NCBI RefSeq assembly: GCF_003853645.1
Contig: NZ_QTPO01000039.1
Span: forward strand, 1-64,000
Length of the DNA: 64,000 bases
Direction of reading: 5' to 3'
Origin: Burkholderia sp. Bp9143
GTDB taxonomy: Bacteria; Pseudomonadota; Gammaproteobacteria; Burkholderiales; Burkholderiaceae
Shown: in pieces, positions 8,904-18,309 of the stretch
Position numbering within the stretch: position 1 is the first letter of the stretch
Layout of the letters: the number at the start of each line of letters is the position of its first letter
The notes under the pieces: generated by a model
The model's input: only the letters and a program-made list of their open reading frames with translations
Database searches by the model: none
Told to the model about the DNA's origin: nothing
Translations under genes and position numbers: made by a program

Positions 8904-8997
8904 GTGCCGTCTTCATGTTCCGCAGCGGTGACGTGCAGCGCCCTGCCCGCCGCGACCGGCAGACCGGCGCCGCACGCCATCCGCCGACGCCGCCCGC

Positions 8998-10980
8998 TTA
9001 CGGCCTGAACGTGTCGCCCAGCACGACACCTTCGCGTCGCGGATCGGTACCGCCCTGCAGCGCGGGCGACTGGCCGACCGTCACGCGCATCACGGTGTTG
9101 ACGCCGCTCGCCTGCGCGGACGTCGACACCTTGTGCCCGAGCGCGACGAGCCCCGCGATCAGCGGATCGTTCGCGCCATTGTTCGATGCATCGACGTTCG
9201 GATGCTCGCCGCCGATGTTCGTCGTCGGGCTGTTGCTCGCGCCGAAGTCGACAAGGCCCGCGGACTGCTGCGCGTCGAGCCCCCAGTCGAGCACGCCGAC
9301 GAGCGTCTTGACCACGTATTGCGGAATCGTGCCGCCGCCCGGCGAACCGGTAGCCATCACGAAATCGCCGCGCGAGCCGTCCGCGGCCTTGCCGAACACG
9401 ATCGTCGGCGCCATCGAACTGCGCGGCCGCTTGCCCGGCTGCAAGCGGTTCGCCACCGGATTGCCGGCGCTGTCGACCGGGTTCGCGGAGAAATCGGTCA
9501 GCTGGTTGTTCAGCAGGAAACCGTGGGTCATGTGGAACGAACCCATGCTCGACTCGACGGTCGTCGTCGCGCTCAGCACGTTACCGTCGCCGTCGACGAT
9601 CGTGAACTGGTTCGTGCCGTGCTCGATCAGCGTCGTGTCGACGCCGAGCGGCACTGCGCCGAGATTGCCGGGCTGCGCGGTGCCCATGCTGCGGTTCGTG
9701 TCGATCAGTGCGGCACGCGACTTCAGGTACGGCTTGTTCAGCAGCGTGTCCCACGTGCCGCCCGGTAGCGGCACGAAATCCGTATCGGCCACGTACTTGT
9801 CGCGATCGGCATACGCGAGACGCTCGGCTTCGGTGATCAGGTGCACGCCGGCGACGGTCGGCTTGCCGCCTTCGAGATCGATCGCCGTCGGCTTCAGCGA
9901 CTTCAGGTCGAAGTTCTCGAGGATGCCGAGCGCCGACGCGACGGCGATACCGCCCGACGACGGCGGCGGCATCCCGCACACCCAGTAGCTGCGATAGGTC
10001 GTGCACACGGGTTCGCGACGCTTCGCCTGGTATGCGGCCAGATCGGCGACGGTCGTCTTGCCCGGCGTGATCGTCGAGCCGTCGGCGCCCTGCGTCGTCG
10101 CGATCTTCGCGACGATGTCCTGCGCGATCTGCCCCGTGTACAGCGCGCTCGCGCCGGACTGCGCCATCAGCGTCAGCGTATGCGCGTAAGCCGGGTTCTT
10201 CAGCACGGTGCCGAGCGTTTTCGGCGTGCCGTCCGCGTTCAGGAAATACGCGGCGGCCTCGGGATCGCGCTTCAGGTTCGCGGCGTTCAACGCAATCGCA
10301 TCGGCCAGCCGGCCGCCGATCGGGAAGCCGTTGGTCGCGAGCGTGATCGCATCGCCGAACAGCCCCTGCCACGGCAGCTTGCCGTGATCCTGCTGCAGCG
10401 CCTCGATGAGCCTCGGCACGCCGATCGTGCCGATCGAACGGCCGCTTGCGCGTGCGTTCGGTCGCGGTGCCGACTGGTCGGTCTGGTCGTCGACGTAGCG
10501 CAGGTAGTTCTCCGTTGCCGCGGCCGGCGCCGTTTCCCGTCCGTCGTATGCCTGCAGCGTCTTGCCACGCGCATCGTAGTAGAGCAGCACGCCGCCCGAG
10601 CCGAGGCCGGTCGCCTCGGGCACCGTCAGGCCGAGCACGGCCTGCACGGCGACCGCCGCGTCGGCGGCCGTGCCGCCCCGCTTCAGCACCGCACAGCCGG
10701 CCGCACTGGCATAAGCGTTCGAGGTCGCCACCAGATACGTCTTCGCATAGACGGGTTTCATGCCGGTGCGGTAGCCCGACGAGGCTTCCGGCAGCGACGG
10801 ATCGCCCGGCTGGTTCGAGCCCACGACGACCGTCGAGCCGCTGCTGTCGATCGCGAGGCAGCTGGATGCGGGCGGCGACGTGGCGCCTGCGTTGTTTTCG
10901 ATATCGTCACTGCCGCACGCCGTCATCAGGACAGCCACGACCAATGCGGACACGTACGGGAAAATCACTGTTCGGTTCAT
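8998..10980 (-). CDS. ggt: Gamma-glutamyltransferase, predicted lipoprotein
   Basis: The 660-aa Ntn-hydrolase is made as a precursor that self-cleaves into large and small subunits. Start 10980 gives a lipoprotein signal peptide ending in the lipobox VLMTACGS, so the protein should be anchored in the periplasm. Family motifs include GGTAADAAVAVQAVLGL and PEATGLGSGG in the large subunit. The predicted catalytic and cleavage Thr is about residue 456 in EHGTNQFTIVDGDGN. FLLNNQLTDFS and GSPGGGTIPQYV follow in the small subunit. It would hydrolyse or transfer the gamma-glutamyl group of glutathione or glutamine. The preceding 36 codons of open frame lack signal-peptide character and are excluded. 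Confidence 0.92.
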   Translation of the reverse strand: MNRTVIFPYVSALVVAVLMTACGSDDIENNAGATSPPASSCLAIDSSGSTVVVGSNQPGDPSLPEASSGYRTGMKPVYAKTYLVATSNAYASAAGCAVLKRGGTAADAAVAVQAVLGLTVPEATGLGSGGVLLYYDARGKTLQAYDGRETAPAAATENYLRYVDDQTDQSAPRPNARASGRSIGTIGVPRLIEALQQDHGKLPWQGLFGDAITLATNGFPIGGRLADAIALNAANLKRDPEAAAYFLNADGTPKTLGTVLKNPAYAHTLTLMAQSGASALYTGQIAQDIVAKIATTQGADGSTITPGKTTVADLAAYQAKRREPVCTTYRSYWVCGMPPPSSGGIAVASALGILENFDLKSLKPTAIDLEGGKPTVAGVHLITEAERLAYADRDKYVADTDFVPLPGGTWDTLLNKPYLKSRAALIDTNRSMGTAQPGNLGAVPLGVDTTLIEHGTNQFTIVDGDGNVLSATTTVESSMGSFHMTHGFLLNNQLTDFSANPVDSAGNPVANRLQPGKRPRSSMAPTIVFGKAADGSRGDFVMATGSPGGGTIPQYVVKTLVGVLDWGLDAQQSAGLVDFGASNSPTTNIGGEHPNVDASNNGANDPLIAGLVALGHKVSTSAQASGVNTVMRVTVGQSPALQGGTDPRREGVVLGDTFRP

Positions 10981-11335
10981 TCTCTCTCGGGATTCTTGTA
11001 GGTCGTTGCGATGTTCGTCACGCTGCCTGCCTCCCTCGGCGGGTGGGCAACGCGATCGATAGTCCCACGAACGGATTTTTTGGCGCAAGAAGGAATTGAT
11101 GCAATGTGACCGGCGGTTGTGCGTGCAACGTCACCGAACTGGCTCGCAATCACACCGTCGCTACGCGCCATTTCCGGTGTGACGAGCGATTTCAGGCCAC
11201 GCGACCGCCGCCTCAGCGGCACAGCGAGCAGGGGCTTGCTCGAGTTACCGCAATTCCAAGCGGCTACTCGACCAAGCCCCTGATTCGGCCGTACATCGAC
11301 CAGTCGAACCCTGAATCCCGGATCGGTGGGGTCGA
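10981..11335. other. Intergenic region upstream of ggt
   Basis: 355 bp with no convincing gene. It should contain the leftward ggt promoter (A/T-rich patch near 11074-11095). I see no clear hairpin terminator for the leftward gene ending at 11336. Confidence 0.5.
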
Positions 11336-11587
11336 CTAGTCTCGAATTCGACAGGTCGCGGCATTCCTGTCTGCGTTACCGCCGCCATTCGAGGAGGCGG
11401 ATGCCGTCCGCGACCGCGGGTCATCCGGCGCCGGCGGCGGCTCGAGCGCTCGGAGCACACTGGCGCGACCGCCGTCGTCGTTCGGCAATTGCGGTTGCCC
11501 GCGCGCAAAAGCCGGCACGGCCGCCGCCGCGAGCAGCGCGGCGACCACCAGCCGGGAATGGAGCTGCGTCGCGCTCCCCTGCTTCAT
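11336..11587 (-). CDS. Small exported hypothetical (83 aa)
   Basis: The product has a signal peptide (LVVAALLAAAAVPAFARGQ) and a short disordered mature part rich in proline, serine and asparagine. The start codon overlaps the stop of the upstream DUF4148 gene in an ATGA, indicating translational coupling and one operon. No domain is recognisable. The extreme C-terminus is low-complexity and the true stop could be affected by sequence decay. Confidence 0.45.
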   Translation of the reverse strand: MKQGSATQLHSRLVVAALLAAAAVPAFARGQPQLPNDDGGRASVLRALEPPPAPDDPRSRTASASSNGGGNADRNAATCRIRD

Positions 11588-11865
11588 TGCGCGCTCGCGG
11601 TCGATACGGTCGTTGCCGCGGCGGCCGTCGCGGTGCGCTGATCGCCGTGCGCGATCGCATAGAGCTCGCGATTGCGCGCGACCGTCGACGCGCTCGGCGG
11701 ATAGTCGGAGTTCGACGTGGGCACGGTGCCGTCGCGTTGTGCCTGAACGAGATCGGCGATCACCTCGGCGCGGGTCACGCCGGACGACGAAGTTTGTGCG
11801 AAAGCGGCAACCGGCGTTCCGACGACGACGGCGAGCAGTGCGGCTGCGATCAGTTTGCGATTCAT
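11584..11865 (-). CDS. DUF4148 small periplasmic protein
   Basis: 93 aa with a clean Sec signal (MNRKLIAAALLAVVVGTPVA, cleavage after AFA). It carries the Burkholderia DUF4148 core TRAEVIADLVQAQRDGTVP followed by SDYPPSASTVARNRE. Start 11865 is set by GGGAGTTTCATC ahead of ATG; the longer frame adds 12 residues before the signal peptide. Family function is unknown. It is the first of a coupled pair and is divergent from the RND efflux operon, across about 270 bp that include the putative response-regulator site. Confidence 0.82.
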   Translation of the reverse strand: MNRKLIAAALLAVVVGTPVAAFAQTSSSGVTRAEVIADLVQAQRDGTVPTSNSDYPPSASTVARNRELYAIAHGDQRTATAAAATTVSTASAQ

Positions 11866-12024
11866 GATGAAACTCCCGAGAACGGTTCGATGAAGACGCA
11901 TCGTCGATGCGCCGCCGGCGTGACCGCTATCGCGATTCGCCGCCTGACACGTCCATTCTGGCGATCGTCCCGCACCCGACGCTGACCGTCAGATGACAAT
12001 TTTGAAATCCGCGGCCCGCGCACG

Positions 12025-12042
12025 GATAACAGTTTCGTAATC
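12025..12042. promoter_or_regulatory. Probable response-regulator box upstream of the RND operon
   Basis: GATAAC, six bases, GTAATC: an imperfect inverted repeat 95 bp before the efflux gene. It resembles the perfect TTGATTAC/GTAATCAA repeat in front of the response regulator at 20535. ATTAC-N6-GTAAT is the type of site bound by copper/heavy-metal OmpR regulators, so both promoters are likely controlled by the linked two-component system. Confidence 0.5.
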
Positions 12043-12136
12043 TTCGGGTCAGGGTCGGGACAGCGCCGCGCCAGCAGACTGCATGCTCGCCGCATCGAAT
12101 GCGGCATCCATGCCCCCTGCTTCGAGGAACAACATC

Positions 12137-15100
12137 ATGTGGATCGTCCGGCTGGCGTTGCGCAGGCCCTATACGTTCGTCGTACTCGCGCTGCTGATCT
12201 TCATCGCAGCGCCGCTTGCGATCCTGCGCATGCCGATCGACATCTTTCCGAACATCGACATTCCGGTCGTCAGCATCGTCTGGTCATACAACGGCTTTTC
12301 CGCCGAGGACATGGCCAAGCGGATCACGTCGAACTACGAGCGCGCGCTGACCTCCGACGTCGACGACATCGAGCACATCGAATCGCAGTCGCTGAACGGG
12401 GTGTCGGTCGTGAAGATCTTCTTCCACCCGGGTGCTGACATCAATCGCGCAATCGCGGAAGCCGCGAGCAACTCCGCGTCGATCCTGCGGATCCTGCCGC
12501 CCGGCACGCTGCCGCCGAACATCATCACGTACAACGCGTCGACGGTGCCGATCCTGCAGCTCGGGCTGTCCAGCAACACCCTCGCCGAACAGCAACTGTA
12601 CGACCTCGGCAACAGCTTCATCCGCACGCAGCTCGCGACCGTGCAGGGCGCGGCGGTGCCGCTGCCGTTCGGCGGCAAGATCCGCCAGATCGTCGTCGAC
12701 CTGGACACGCGCGCGCTGCAGGCGAAAGGGCTCGCGCCCATCGACGTGGTGAACGCGATCAACGCGCAGAACCTGATCCTGCCGGGTGGCACCGCGAAGA
12801 TCGGCACGCGCGAGTACAACGTGCAGATGAACGGCAGCACGCAAACGGTCGCCGCGCTGAATAACCTGCCCGTCAAGACGATCGACGGCAATGTGGTCTA
12901 TGTGCGTGACGTCGCGCATGTTCGCGACGGCTACGCACCGCAGACCAACATCGTGCGCGTCGACGGCAAGCGCGCCGCGCTCCTGACCGTCGAGAAGACC
13001 GGCAGCGCGTCAACGTTGACGATCATCGACCAGGTCAAGGCGATGCTGCCGAAGATTGCAGCCGGCTTGCCGAAAGCACTGCACATCTCCGCGCTCGGCG
13101 ATCAGTCGGTGTTCGTGAAGGCGGCGATCCAGGGCGTCGTGCGCGAAGCGCTGATCGCCGCCGGCCTGACCGCGCTGATGATCCTGTTGTTTCTCGGCAG
13201 CTGGCGCGCGACGTTGATCATCGCAGTATCGATTCCGCTTGCGGTGCTCACGTCGCTGCTCGCGCTGAGCGCACTCGGCCAGACCATCAACATCATGACG
13301 CTCGGCGGGCTCGCGCTCGCGGTCGGGATACTTGTCGACGACGCGACCGTCGCGATCGAGAACATCACGCATCATCTGGAACAAGGTGTGCCGCTGGAAG
13401 AGGCAATCCTGACCGGCGCGGGTGAGATAGCGGTGCCGACCTTCGTGTCGACGCTGTCGATCTGCATCGTGTTCGTGCCGATGTTCATGCTCACGGGTGT
13501 CGCGCGCTACCTGTTCGTACCGATGGCCGAAGCGGTGATCTTCGCGATGGTCGCGTCGTATTTCTTCTCGCGCACGCTGGTGCCGACACTCGCAATGGTA
13601 TTGATGCGCGCGAAGGGGCACGGCCGGCCGCCGCGTGGCGCGTTCGCGCGCATCGCACGATTCCAGGCCGCGTTCGAACGTCGCTTCGAGGCGGTCCGGT
13701 TGCGCTATCACGCGCTGCTCTCGGCGGCTATCGCATACCGCCGCCGCTTTGCGGCCGCGTTCCTGATTACGTGCGCCGCGTCGACCGGCCTGTTCACGTT
13801 CGCCGGCCAGGACTTCTTTCCGTCGGTCGACACGGGCGAGATCCGCCTGCATCTGCGCGCGCCGACCGGCACGCGGATCGAGGAAACCGCGCGCCTCACC
13901 GACGAAGTGGAAGCGCGTATCCGTACCGTCATTCCGGCGAACGAACTCGCGGGCATGCTCGACAACATCGGTGTGCCGATAAGCGGGATCAACCTCACGT
14001 ACGATTCGTCCGACCCGATCGGCACCGAGGATGCGGACGTGCTGATCACGCTGAAGCCGAACCACGCGCCGACGGCAGCCTATGTCGCGAAGCTTCGCAA
14101 CCTGCTCGCGCAGTCGTTCCCGGGCGTAACGTTCGCGTTCCTGCCGGCCGACATCGTCAGCCAGATTCTCAATTTCGGGCTGCCCGCGCCGATCGACATC
14201 CAGATCGTCGGCAACAAGCTGGACCAGAACCGCACGGTGGCGAATGCTCTGCTTGCCAAGCTGCGCGGCGTGCGCGGCCTCGTCGATACGCGCATCCAGC
14301 AGCCCGGCGATGCACCCGCGATCAACGTCGACGTGGACCGCACGAAAGCGATTCAAGCCGGCCTCGAACAGCGCGATGTCGCGCAGAACCTGCTGATCGC
14401 GCTGTCGGGCAGTTCCCAGACGACGCCGAACTTCTGGCTCGATCCGCGCAACGGCGTCAGCTACCCGTTGATCGTGCAAGCACCGCAGTATTCCGTCGAC
14501 TCACTGCAGGCGCTTGCGAACATACCGCTGCCGACGGGCGCTGCGCGCACGCCACAGACGCCCGTCGGCGGTCCGGCTGCGGGCGCACCCGCACAGAACC
14601 TGCTCGGCGCATTGGGCACGTTCTCACGCGCGACGCAACAGGCCGTGGTGTCGCATTACAACGTGCAGCCCGTGCTCGACATCTTCGCGTCGGTACAAGG
14701 ACGCGACCTCGGCGGCGTCACGGCCGACGTGACGAAGCTCGTCGACGACGCGCGCGCGCAACTGCCGCCCGGTTCGTCGATCGTGCTGCGCGGCCAGGTG
14801 CAGGCGATGCACGAATCGTTTGCCGGGCTGCTCGGCGGGCTCGCGCTCGCGATCGCGCTCGTCTACTTGCTGATGGTCGTCAACTTCCAGTCGTGGCTTG
14901 ACCCGCTCGTGATCGTCGGCGGCCTGCCCGCATCGCTCGCCGGCATCGCATGGATGCTGTTCGCCACGCGCACCACGCTGTCGGTACCCGCGCTGACCGG
15001 CACGATCCTGTGCATCGGCATCGCGACCGCGAACAGCATCCTCGTCGTCAACGCGGCGCGCGAGCTGATCGCGAGCGGCGCATCACCGTGGGAAGCCGCG

Positions 15101-15367
15101 CTCGACGCCGGATTCAGCCGCTTCCGTCCGGTCGTCATGACCGCACTCGCGATGCTGATCGGCATGCTGCCGATGGCGCTCGGCCTCGGCGACGGCGGCG
15201 AACAAAACGCCCCGCTTGGCCGTGCCGTGATCGGCGGGCTGGCGTTCGGCACGCTGTCGACACTGCTGTTCGTACCCGTCTTGTTCGGTTTCATCCACGC
15301 ATGGCTCGACCGACGTCGCGAGGCGGCCACTGCCCGCCGCGCGCAGGACATGCCGGTGGTGTCCTGA
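12137..15367 (+). CDS. RND efflux transporter permease
   Basis: A 1076-aa inner-membrane proton-driven pump of the AcrB/MexB superfamily. It begins MWIVRLALRRPYTFVVLALL (TM1) with IFPNIDIPVVSIVW typical of RND proteins. TM2-TM6 cluster around 340-500 with GGLALAVGILVDDATVAIEN, which contains the proton-relay aspartates. TM7 lies near 560, and a second periplasmic loop and TM8-12 follow toward the C-terminus. Start 12137 follows GAGGAACAACATC; the longer frame adds 18 non-conserved residues. It is the first gene of an operon with the adaptor and outer-membrane factor. Substrate cannot be read from sequence. The linked heavy-metal-type sensor could suggest metals, although the pump itself lacks obvious CzcA hallmarks. 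Confidence 0.9.
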   Translation: MWIVRLALRRPYTFVVLALLIFIAAPLAILRMPIDIFPNIDIPVVSIVWSYNGFSAEDMAKRITSNYERALTSDVDDIEHIESQSLNGVSVVKIFFHPGADINRAIAEAASNSASILRILPPGTLPPNIITYNASTVPILQLGLSSNTLAEQQLYDLGNSFIRTQLATVQGAAVPLPFGGKIRQIVVDLDTRALQAKGLAPIDVVNAINAQNLILPGGTAKIGTREYNVQMNGSTQTVAALNNLPVKTIDGNVVYVRDVAHVRDGYAPQTNIVRVDGKRAALLTVEKTGSASTLTIIDQVKAMLPKIAAGLPKALHISALGDQSVFVKAAIQGVVREALIAAGLTALMILLFLGSWRATLIIAVSIPLAVLTSLLALSALGQTINIMTLGGLALAVGILVDDATVAIENITHHLEQGVPLEEAILTGAGEIAVPTFVSTLSICIVFVPMFMLTGVARYLFVPMAEAVIFAMVASYFFSRTLVPTLAMVLMRAKGHGRPPRGAFARIARFQAAFERRFEAVRLRYHALLSAAIAYRRRFAAAFLITCAASTGLFTFAGQDFFPSVDTGEIRLHLRAPTGTRIEETARLTDEVEARIRTVIPANELAGMLDNIGVPISGINLTYDSSDPIGTEDADVLITLKPNHAPTAAYVAKLRNLLAQSFPGVTFAFLPADIVSQILNFGLPAPIDIQIVGNKLDQNRTVANALLAKLRGVRGLVDTRIQQPGDAPAINVDVDRTKAIQAGLEQRDVAQNLLIALSGSSQTTPNFWLDPRNGVSYPLIVQAPQYSVDSLQALANIPLPTGAARTPQTPVGGPAAGAPAQNLLGALGTFSRATQQAVVSHYNVQPVLDIFASVQGRDLGGVTADVTKLVDDARAQLPPGSSIVLRGQVQAMHESFAGLLGGLALAIALVYLLMVVNFQSWLDPLVIVGGLPASLAGIAWMLFATRTTLSVPALTGTILCIGIATANSILVVNAARELIASGASPWEAALDAGFSRFRPVVMTALAMLIGMLPMALGLGDGGEQNAPLGRAVIGGLAFGTLSTLLFVPVLFGFIHAWLDRRREAATARRAQDMPVVS

Positions 15368-15416
15368 TCGCGGATGCATCCCGATTCCCTTCGACTCGCC
15401 CGACCTCGAACTCATC

Positions 15417-16784
15417 ATGAACGACACGACCGAACCTCTCACCCCGCCGCCGGCTGCCGAACCGGAAACGATGCCACCGGCCGAGCGACGTGCGGCGCCG
15501 GAAACGCCTCCGTCCCGGCGCGGTCGCAAGCTGGCCGTCCCGCTTGCCGCAATTGCAGTCGCCACCGCGCTGCTCGCGATCGGCATCATGCCACGCATCG
15601 ACGCGCGCGCCGCGCAACGCCATCAGGTGGCTGCGCAGCAGGCACTGCCGGTGACCGTGATCCAGCCCGGCGCCGCCCCGGCCGAGCAGACACTCACGCT
15701 GCCGGGCGCAGTGATGCCGTATGCGGAAGCGTCGATCTACGCGCGCACGAGCGGCTACATCGCACACTGGAGCGCGGACATCGGCACGCATGTGAAGGCC
15801 GGGCAGACGCTCGCGCAGATCACGGCGCCCGACCTCGACGCGCAACTGCGCCAGGCGCGCGCGGACACGGCGACCGCGCAAGCGAACTACGACTATGCGA
15901 AATCGACCGCGCAGCGCTGGCAGGACATGCTGAAGACGCAATCGGTGTCGCAGCAGGACACCGACACGAAGGTTGCCGACATGAACGCGAAGCGCGCGAT
16001 GCTCTCATCCGCGCAGGCCAATGCCGCGCATCTGAACGAGCTCGTGTCGTACGAATCGGTGACCGCACCGTTCGACGGCGAGATTACCGCACGCAACGTC
16101 GACGTCGGCACGCTCGTGACGGCTGGCGGCACGCCGGGCAGCCCCGGGCTGTCGGGCGAACTGTTCCATCTGGAGCAGACCGACACGCTGCGTGTGTTCG
16201 TCGACGTGCCACAGGACAGTGCGGCCGGCGTATCGGCCGGTACGGCCGTCTACCTGACCACGCAGCAGTATCCAGGGCGGCGCTTCGCCGCACACGTCGC
16301 CCGCAGTGCGGGCGCGATCGACCCGGTCACGCGGACGCTGCGTGTCGAGATCGACGTCGACAATCGCGATGGCGCGTTGCTGCCCGGCGCGTATGCGCAG
16401 GCGCACCTGCTCGTGGCAAGCGCGGCCCCCGCGTTCGAGCTACCGGTCAGTGCGCTGCTGTTCCGGTCGGCCGGCGTGACGGTTGCAACGGTTGGCGCGA
16501 ACGGACGCGCGGAGCTGAAGACCGTCCAGATCGGGCGCGATTTCGGCACACATGTCGAGATCGTCACGGGGCTCGGCTCGACCGATCGTGTGATCGATAA
16601 CCCGGGCGATTCGATCGCAAGCGGCGATACCGTGAAGATCGTGTCGGTCGAGCACGGCGCGATGCCAGCCGCTTCGCCGACAGCGCAACCGGGCACGGCA
16701 AGCGGTGTGCCGTCAGCGCCACGCGCGGCGGCGTCCATGCCCGCCTCCGCGCCCGTTGCGCATACGTCGAACGCCCGCGCCTGA
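15417..16784 (+). CDS. RND efflux periplasmic adaptor subunit
   Basis: The 455-aa membrane-fusion protein bridges the pump and the outer-membrane channel. A proline-rich cytoplasmic start is followed by one N-terminal TM (KLAVPLAAIAVATALLAIGI, residues about 41-60). The lipoyl half-motif GYIAHWSADIGTHVKAGQTL, a coiled-coil hairpin with the Q-A-N-Y-D-Y-A-K-S-T region, and the beta-barrel segment (VSYESVTAPFDGEITARNVD) follow in the usual order. The last 40 residues are Ala/Pro-rich and unstructured. It starts 49 bp after the pump gene. Confidence 0.88.
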   Translation: MNDTTEPLTPPPAAEPETMPPAERRAAPETPPSRRGRKLAVPLAAIAVATALLAIGIMPRIDARAAQRHQVAAQQALPVTVIQPGAAPAEQTLTLPGAVMPYAEASIYARTSGYIAHWSADIGTHVKAGQTLAQITAPDLDAQLRQARADTATAQANYDYAKSTAQRWQDMLKTQSVSQQDTDTKVADMNAKRAMLSSAQANAAHLNELVSYESVTAPFDGEITARNVDVGTLVTAGGTPGSPGLSGELFHLEQTDTLRVFVDVPQDSAAGVSAGTAVYLTTQQYPGRRFAAHVARSAGAIDPVTRTLRVEIDVDNRDGALLPGAYAQAHLLVASAAPAFELPVSALLFRSAGVTVATVGANGRAELKTVQIGRDFGTHVEIVTGLGSTDRVIDNPGDSIASGDTVKIVSVEHGAMPAASPTAQPGTASGVPSAPRAAASMPASAPVAHTSNARA

Positions 16785-16815
16785 CCCACCCATGCACACC
16801 CGTGAGATTCCCGCC

Positions 16816-18309
16816 ATGCGTCTTCCTCACCCGCTCCCATTCGCCTGCCGCGTCGTCGCGCTCGGCGTTACCGCCGTATTGGCCGCTTGCTCGACACTGC
16901 CGCCCTATTCGCCGCCCGCTGTGGCCGTGCCCACGCACTATGCAGGCGCACCAGCCGCGCAACCGGGCTGGAATATCGCGGTGCCGGCCGATACCGCGTC
17001 GCGCGGCGCGTGGTGGACCGTTTTCAACGACGCAGATCTGAACGCGCTCGAAGCGCGCGTCGACGTGTCGAATCAGACCGTGAAGAAAGCCGTTGCCGAT
17101 CTCCAGCAAGCGCGCGCGATGGTCGATTACCAGCATGCGGGGTTTCTGCCGACAGTCACGGCGGGGGTTGCGCAAAGCCGTTCACGCATATCGCAGAACA
17201 AGCTTGGTTCGTCGCTCGCCGGCAAGACGACACCCGACTATCAAGTCGGCGTGGCGGCAAGCTGGGAACCCGACGTGTTCGGCCGCGTGCACGATGCAGT
17301 GGCCAGTGCGCAGGCGAACGCAGACGCGAGCGCGGCCGATCTGCAAGCCGTAAAACTGTCGGTCACGGCCGAACTGGCGACCGACTATTTCGCGCTGCGC
17401 TCGTTCGATACGCAAAAGCGGCTGCTCGACGACACGGTGCGCGCGTATGCGGATGCGCTGAAACTACTGCAACAGCAGCTCGCGGCTGGCGCGATCGATG
17501 CGTCCGCGGTCGCACAAGCCGAGACACAGCTGGAAGCAACTCGCACGCTGGATACCGACATCGACGCGTCGCGTGCTCAGCTCCAGCATGCGATCGCGGT
17601 GCTCGTCGGCGAAAGCGCGTCGACGTTCGCGTTGCCGCCGCGAGTTCAAGCGTTCGACGTGCCTGCCATTCCGACCGGCGTGCCGTCGCAACTGCTCGAA
17701 CGACGGCCTGACATCGCGGCTGCCGAGCGTCGCGTCGCGGCCGCGAATGCAGAGATCGGCGAAGCGCACGCGGCATTCTTCCCCGACCTCGTGCTATCGG
17801 CTAGCGCGGGGCTCGAAAGCGGGTTCTTCGCGCCGTGGCTGAGCGCGCCAAGCCTGTTCTGGTCGCTCGGCCCGCAACTCGTCGGCACGCTGTTCGACGG
17901 TGGCCGGCGCGGCGCGACGCTGCGCGGCGCGCACGCGCAGTACGACGGCGAGGTCGCCGACTATCGGCAAACCGTGTTGGTCGCATTCCAGCAGGTCGAG
18001 GATCAACTGTCCGGGCTCGATGCGCTCGCGTCCGAAGCCGCCAGTCAGCAGCGCGCGACCGACGCGGCCGACCTGTCGCTGCGGCTGACGACGAATCGCT
18101 TCAAAGCCGGCGCCGTCAGCTATCTGGACGTGGTGACCGCGCAGACGATCGCGCTGACGAATCAGCGCCAGGCCGACCAGATCGCTGCGCGCCGGATGGC
18201 CGCTTCGGTCGGATTGCTCAAGGCGCTGGGCGGCGGCTGGCACGCGGGCGCGGATATCACCGCCTCCGCCGCCGTGTCAGGCACGGCGATCAACGCGCAG
18301 GGTTCCTGA
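16816..18309 (+). CDS. Outer-membrane efflux lipoprotein (OprM/NodT family)
   Basis: The 497-aa TolC-like channel has a lipoprotein signal ending LAACS (residue about 24). WWTVFNDADLNALEARV and two repeats of the outer-membrane efflux domain follow, with family motifs SWEPDVFGRV, RRPDIAAAERR and YLDVVTAQ. ATG 16816 fits the signal peptide; ATG 16792 would add eight residues. The gene ends inside the convergent sensor kinase gene (20-bp overlap of 3' ends). It completes the tripartite pump of this operon. Confidence 0.88.
   Translation: MRLPHPLPFACRVVALGVTAVLAACSTLPPYSPPAVAVPTHYAGAPAAQPGWNIAVPADTASRGAWWTVFNDADLNALEARVDVSNQTVKKAVADLQQARAMVDYQHAGFLPTVTAGVAQSRSRISQNKLGSSLAGKTTPDYQVGVAASWEPDVFGRVHDAVASAQANADASAADLQAVKLSVTAELATDYFALRSFDTQKRLLDDTVRAYADALKLLQQQLAAGAIDASAVAQAETQLEATRTLDTDIDASRAQLQHAIAVLVGESASTFALPPRVQAFDVPAIPTGVPSQLLERRPDIAAAERRVAAANAEIGEAHAAFFPDLVLSASAGLESGFFAPWLSAPSLFWSLGPQLVGTLFDGGRRGATLRGAHAQYDGEVADYRQTVLVAFQQVEDQLSGLDALASEAASQQRATDAADLSLRLTTNRFKAGAVSYLDVVTAQTIALTNQRQADQIAARRMAASVGLLKALGGGWHAGADITASAAVSGTAINAQGS

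Noticed and set aside
13010-14479. 489-codon minus-strand frame opposite the RND pump
   Set aside because: Antisense shadow; His/Arg/Asp-rich and without motifs.
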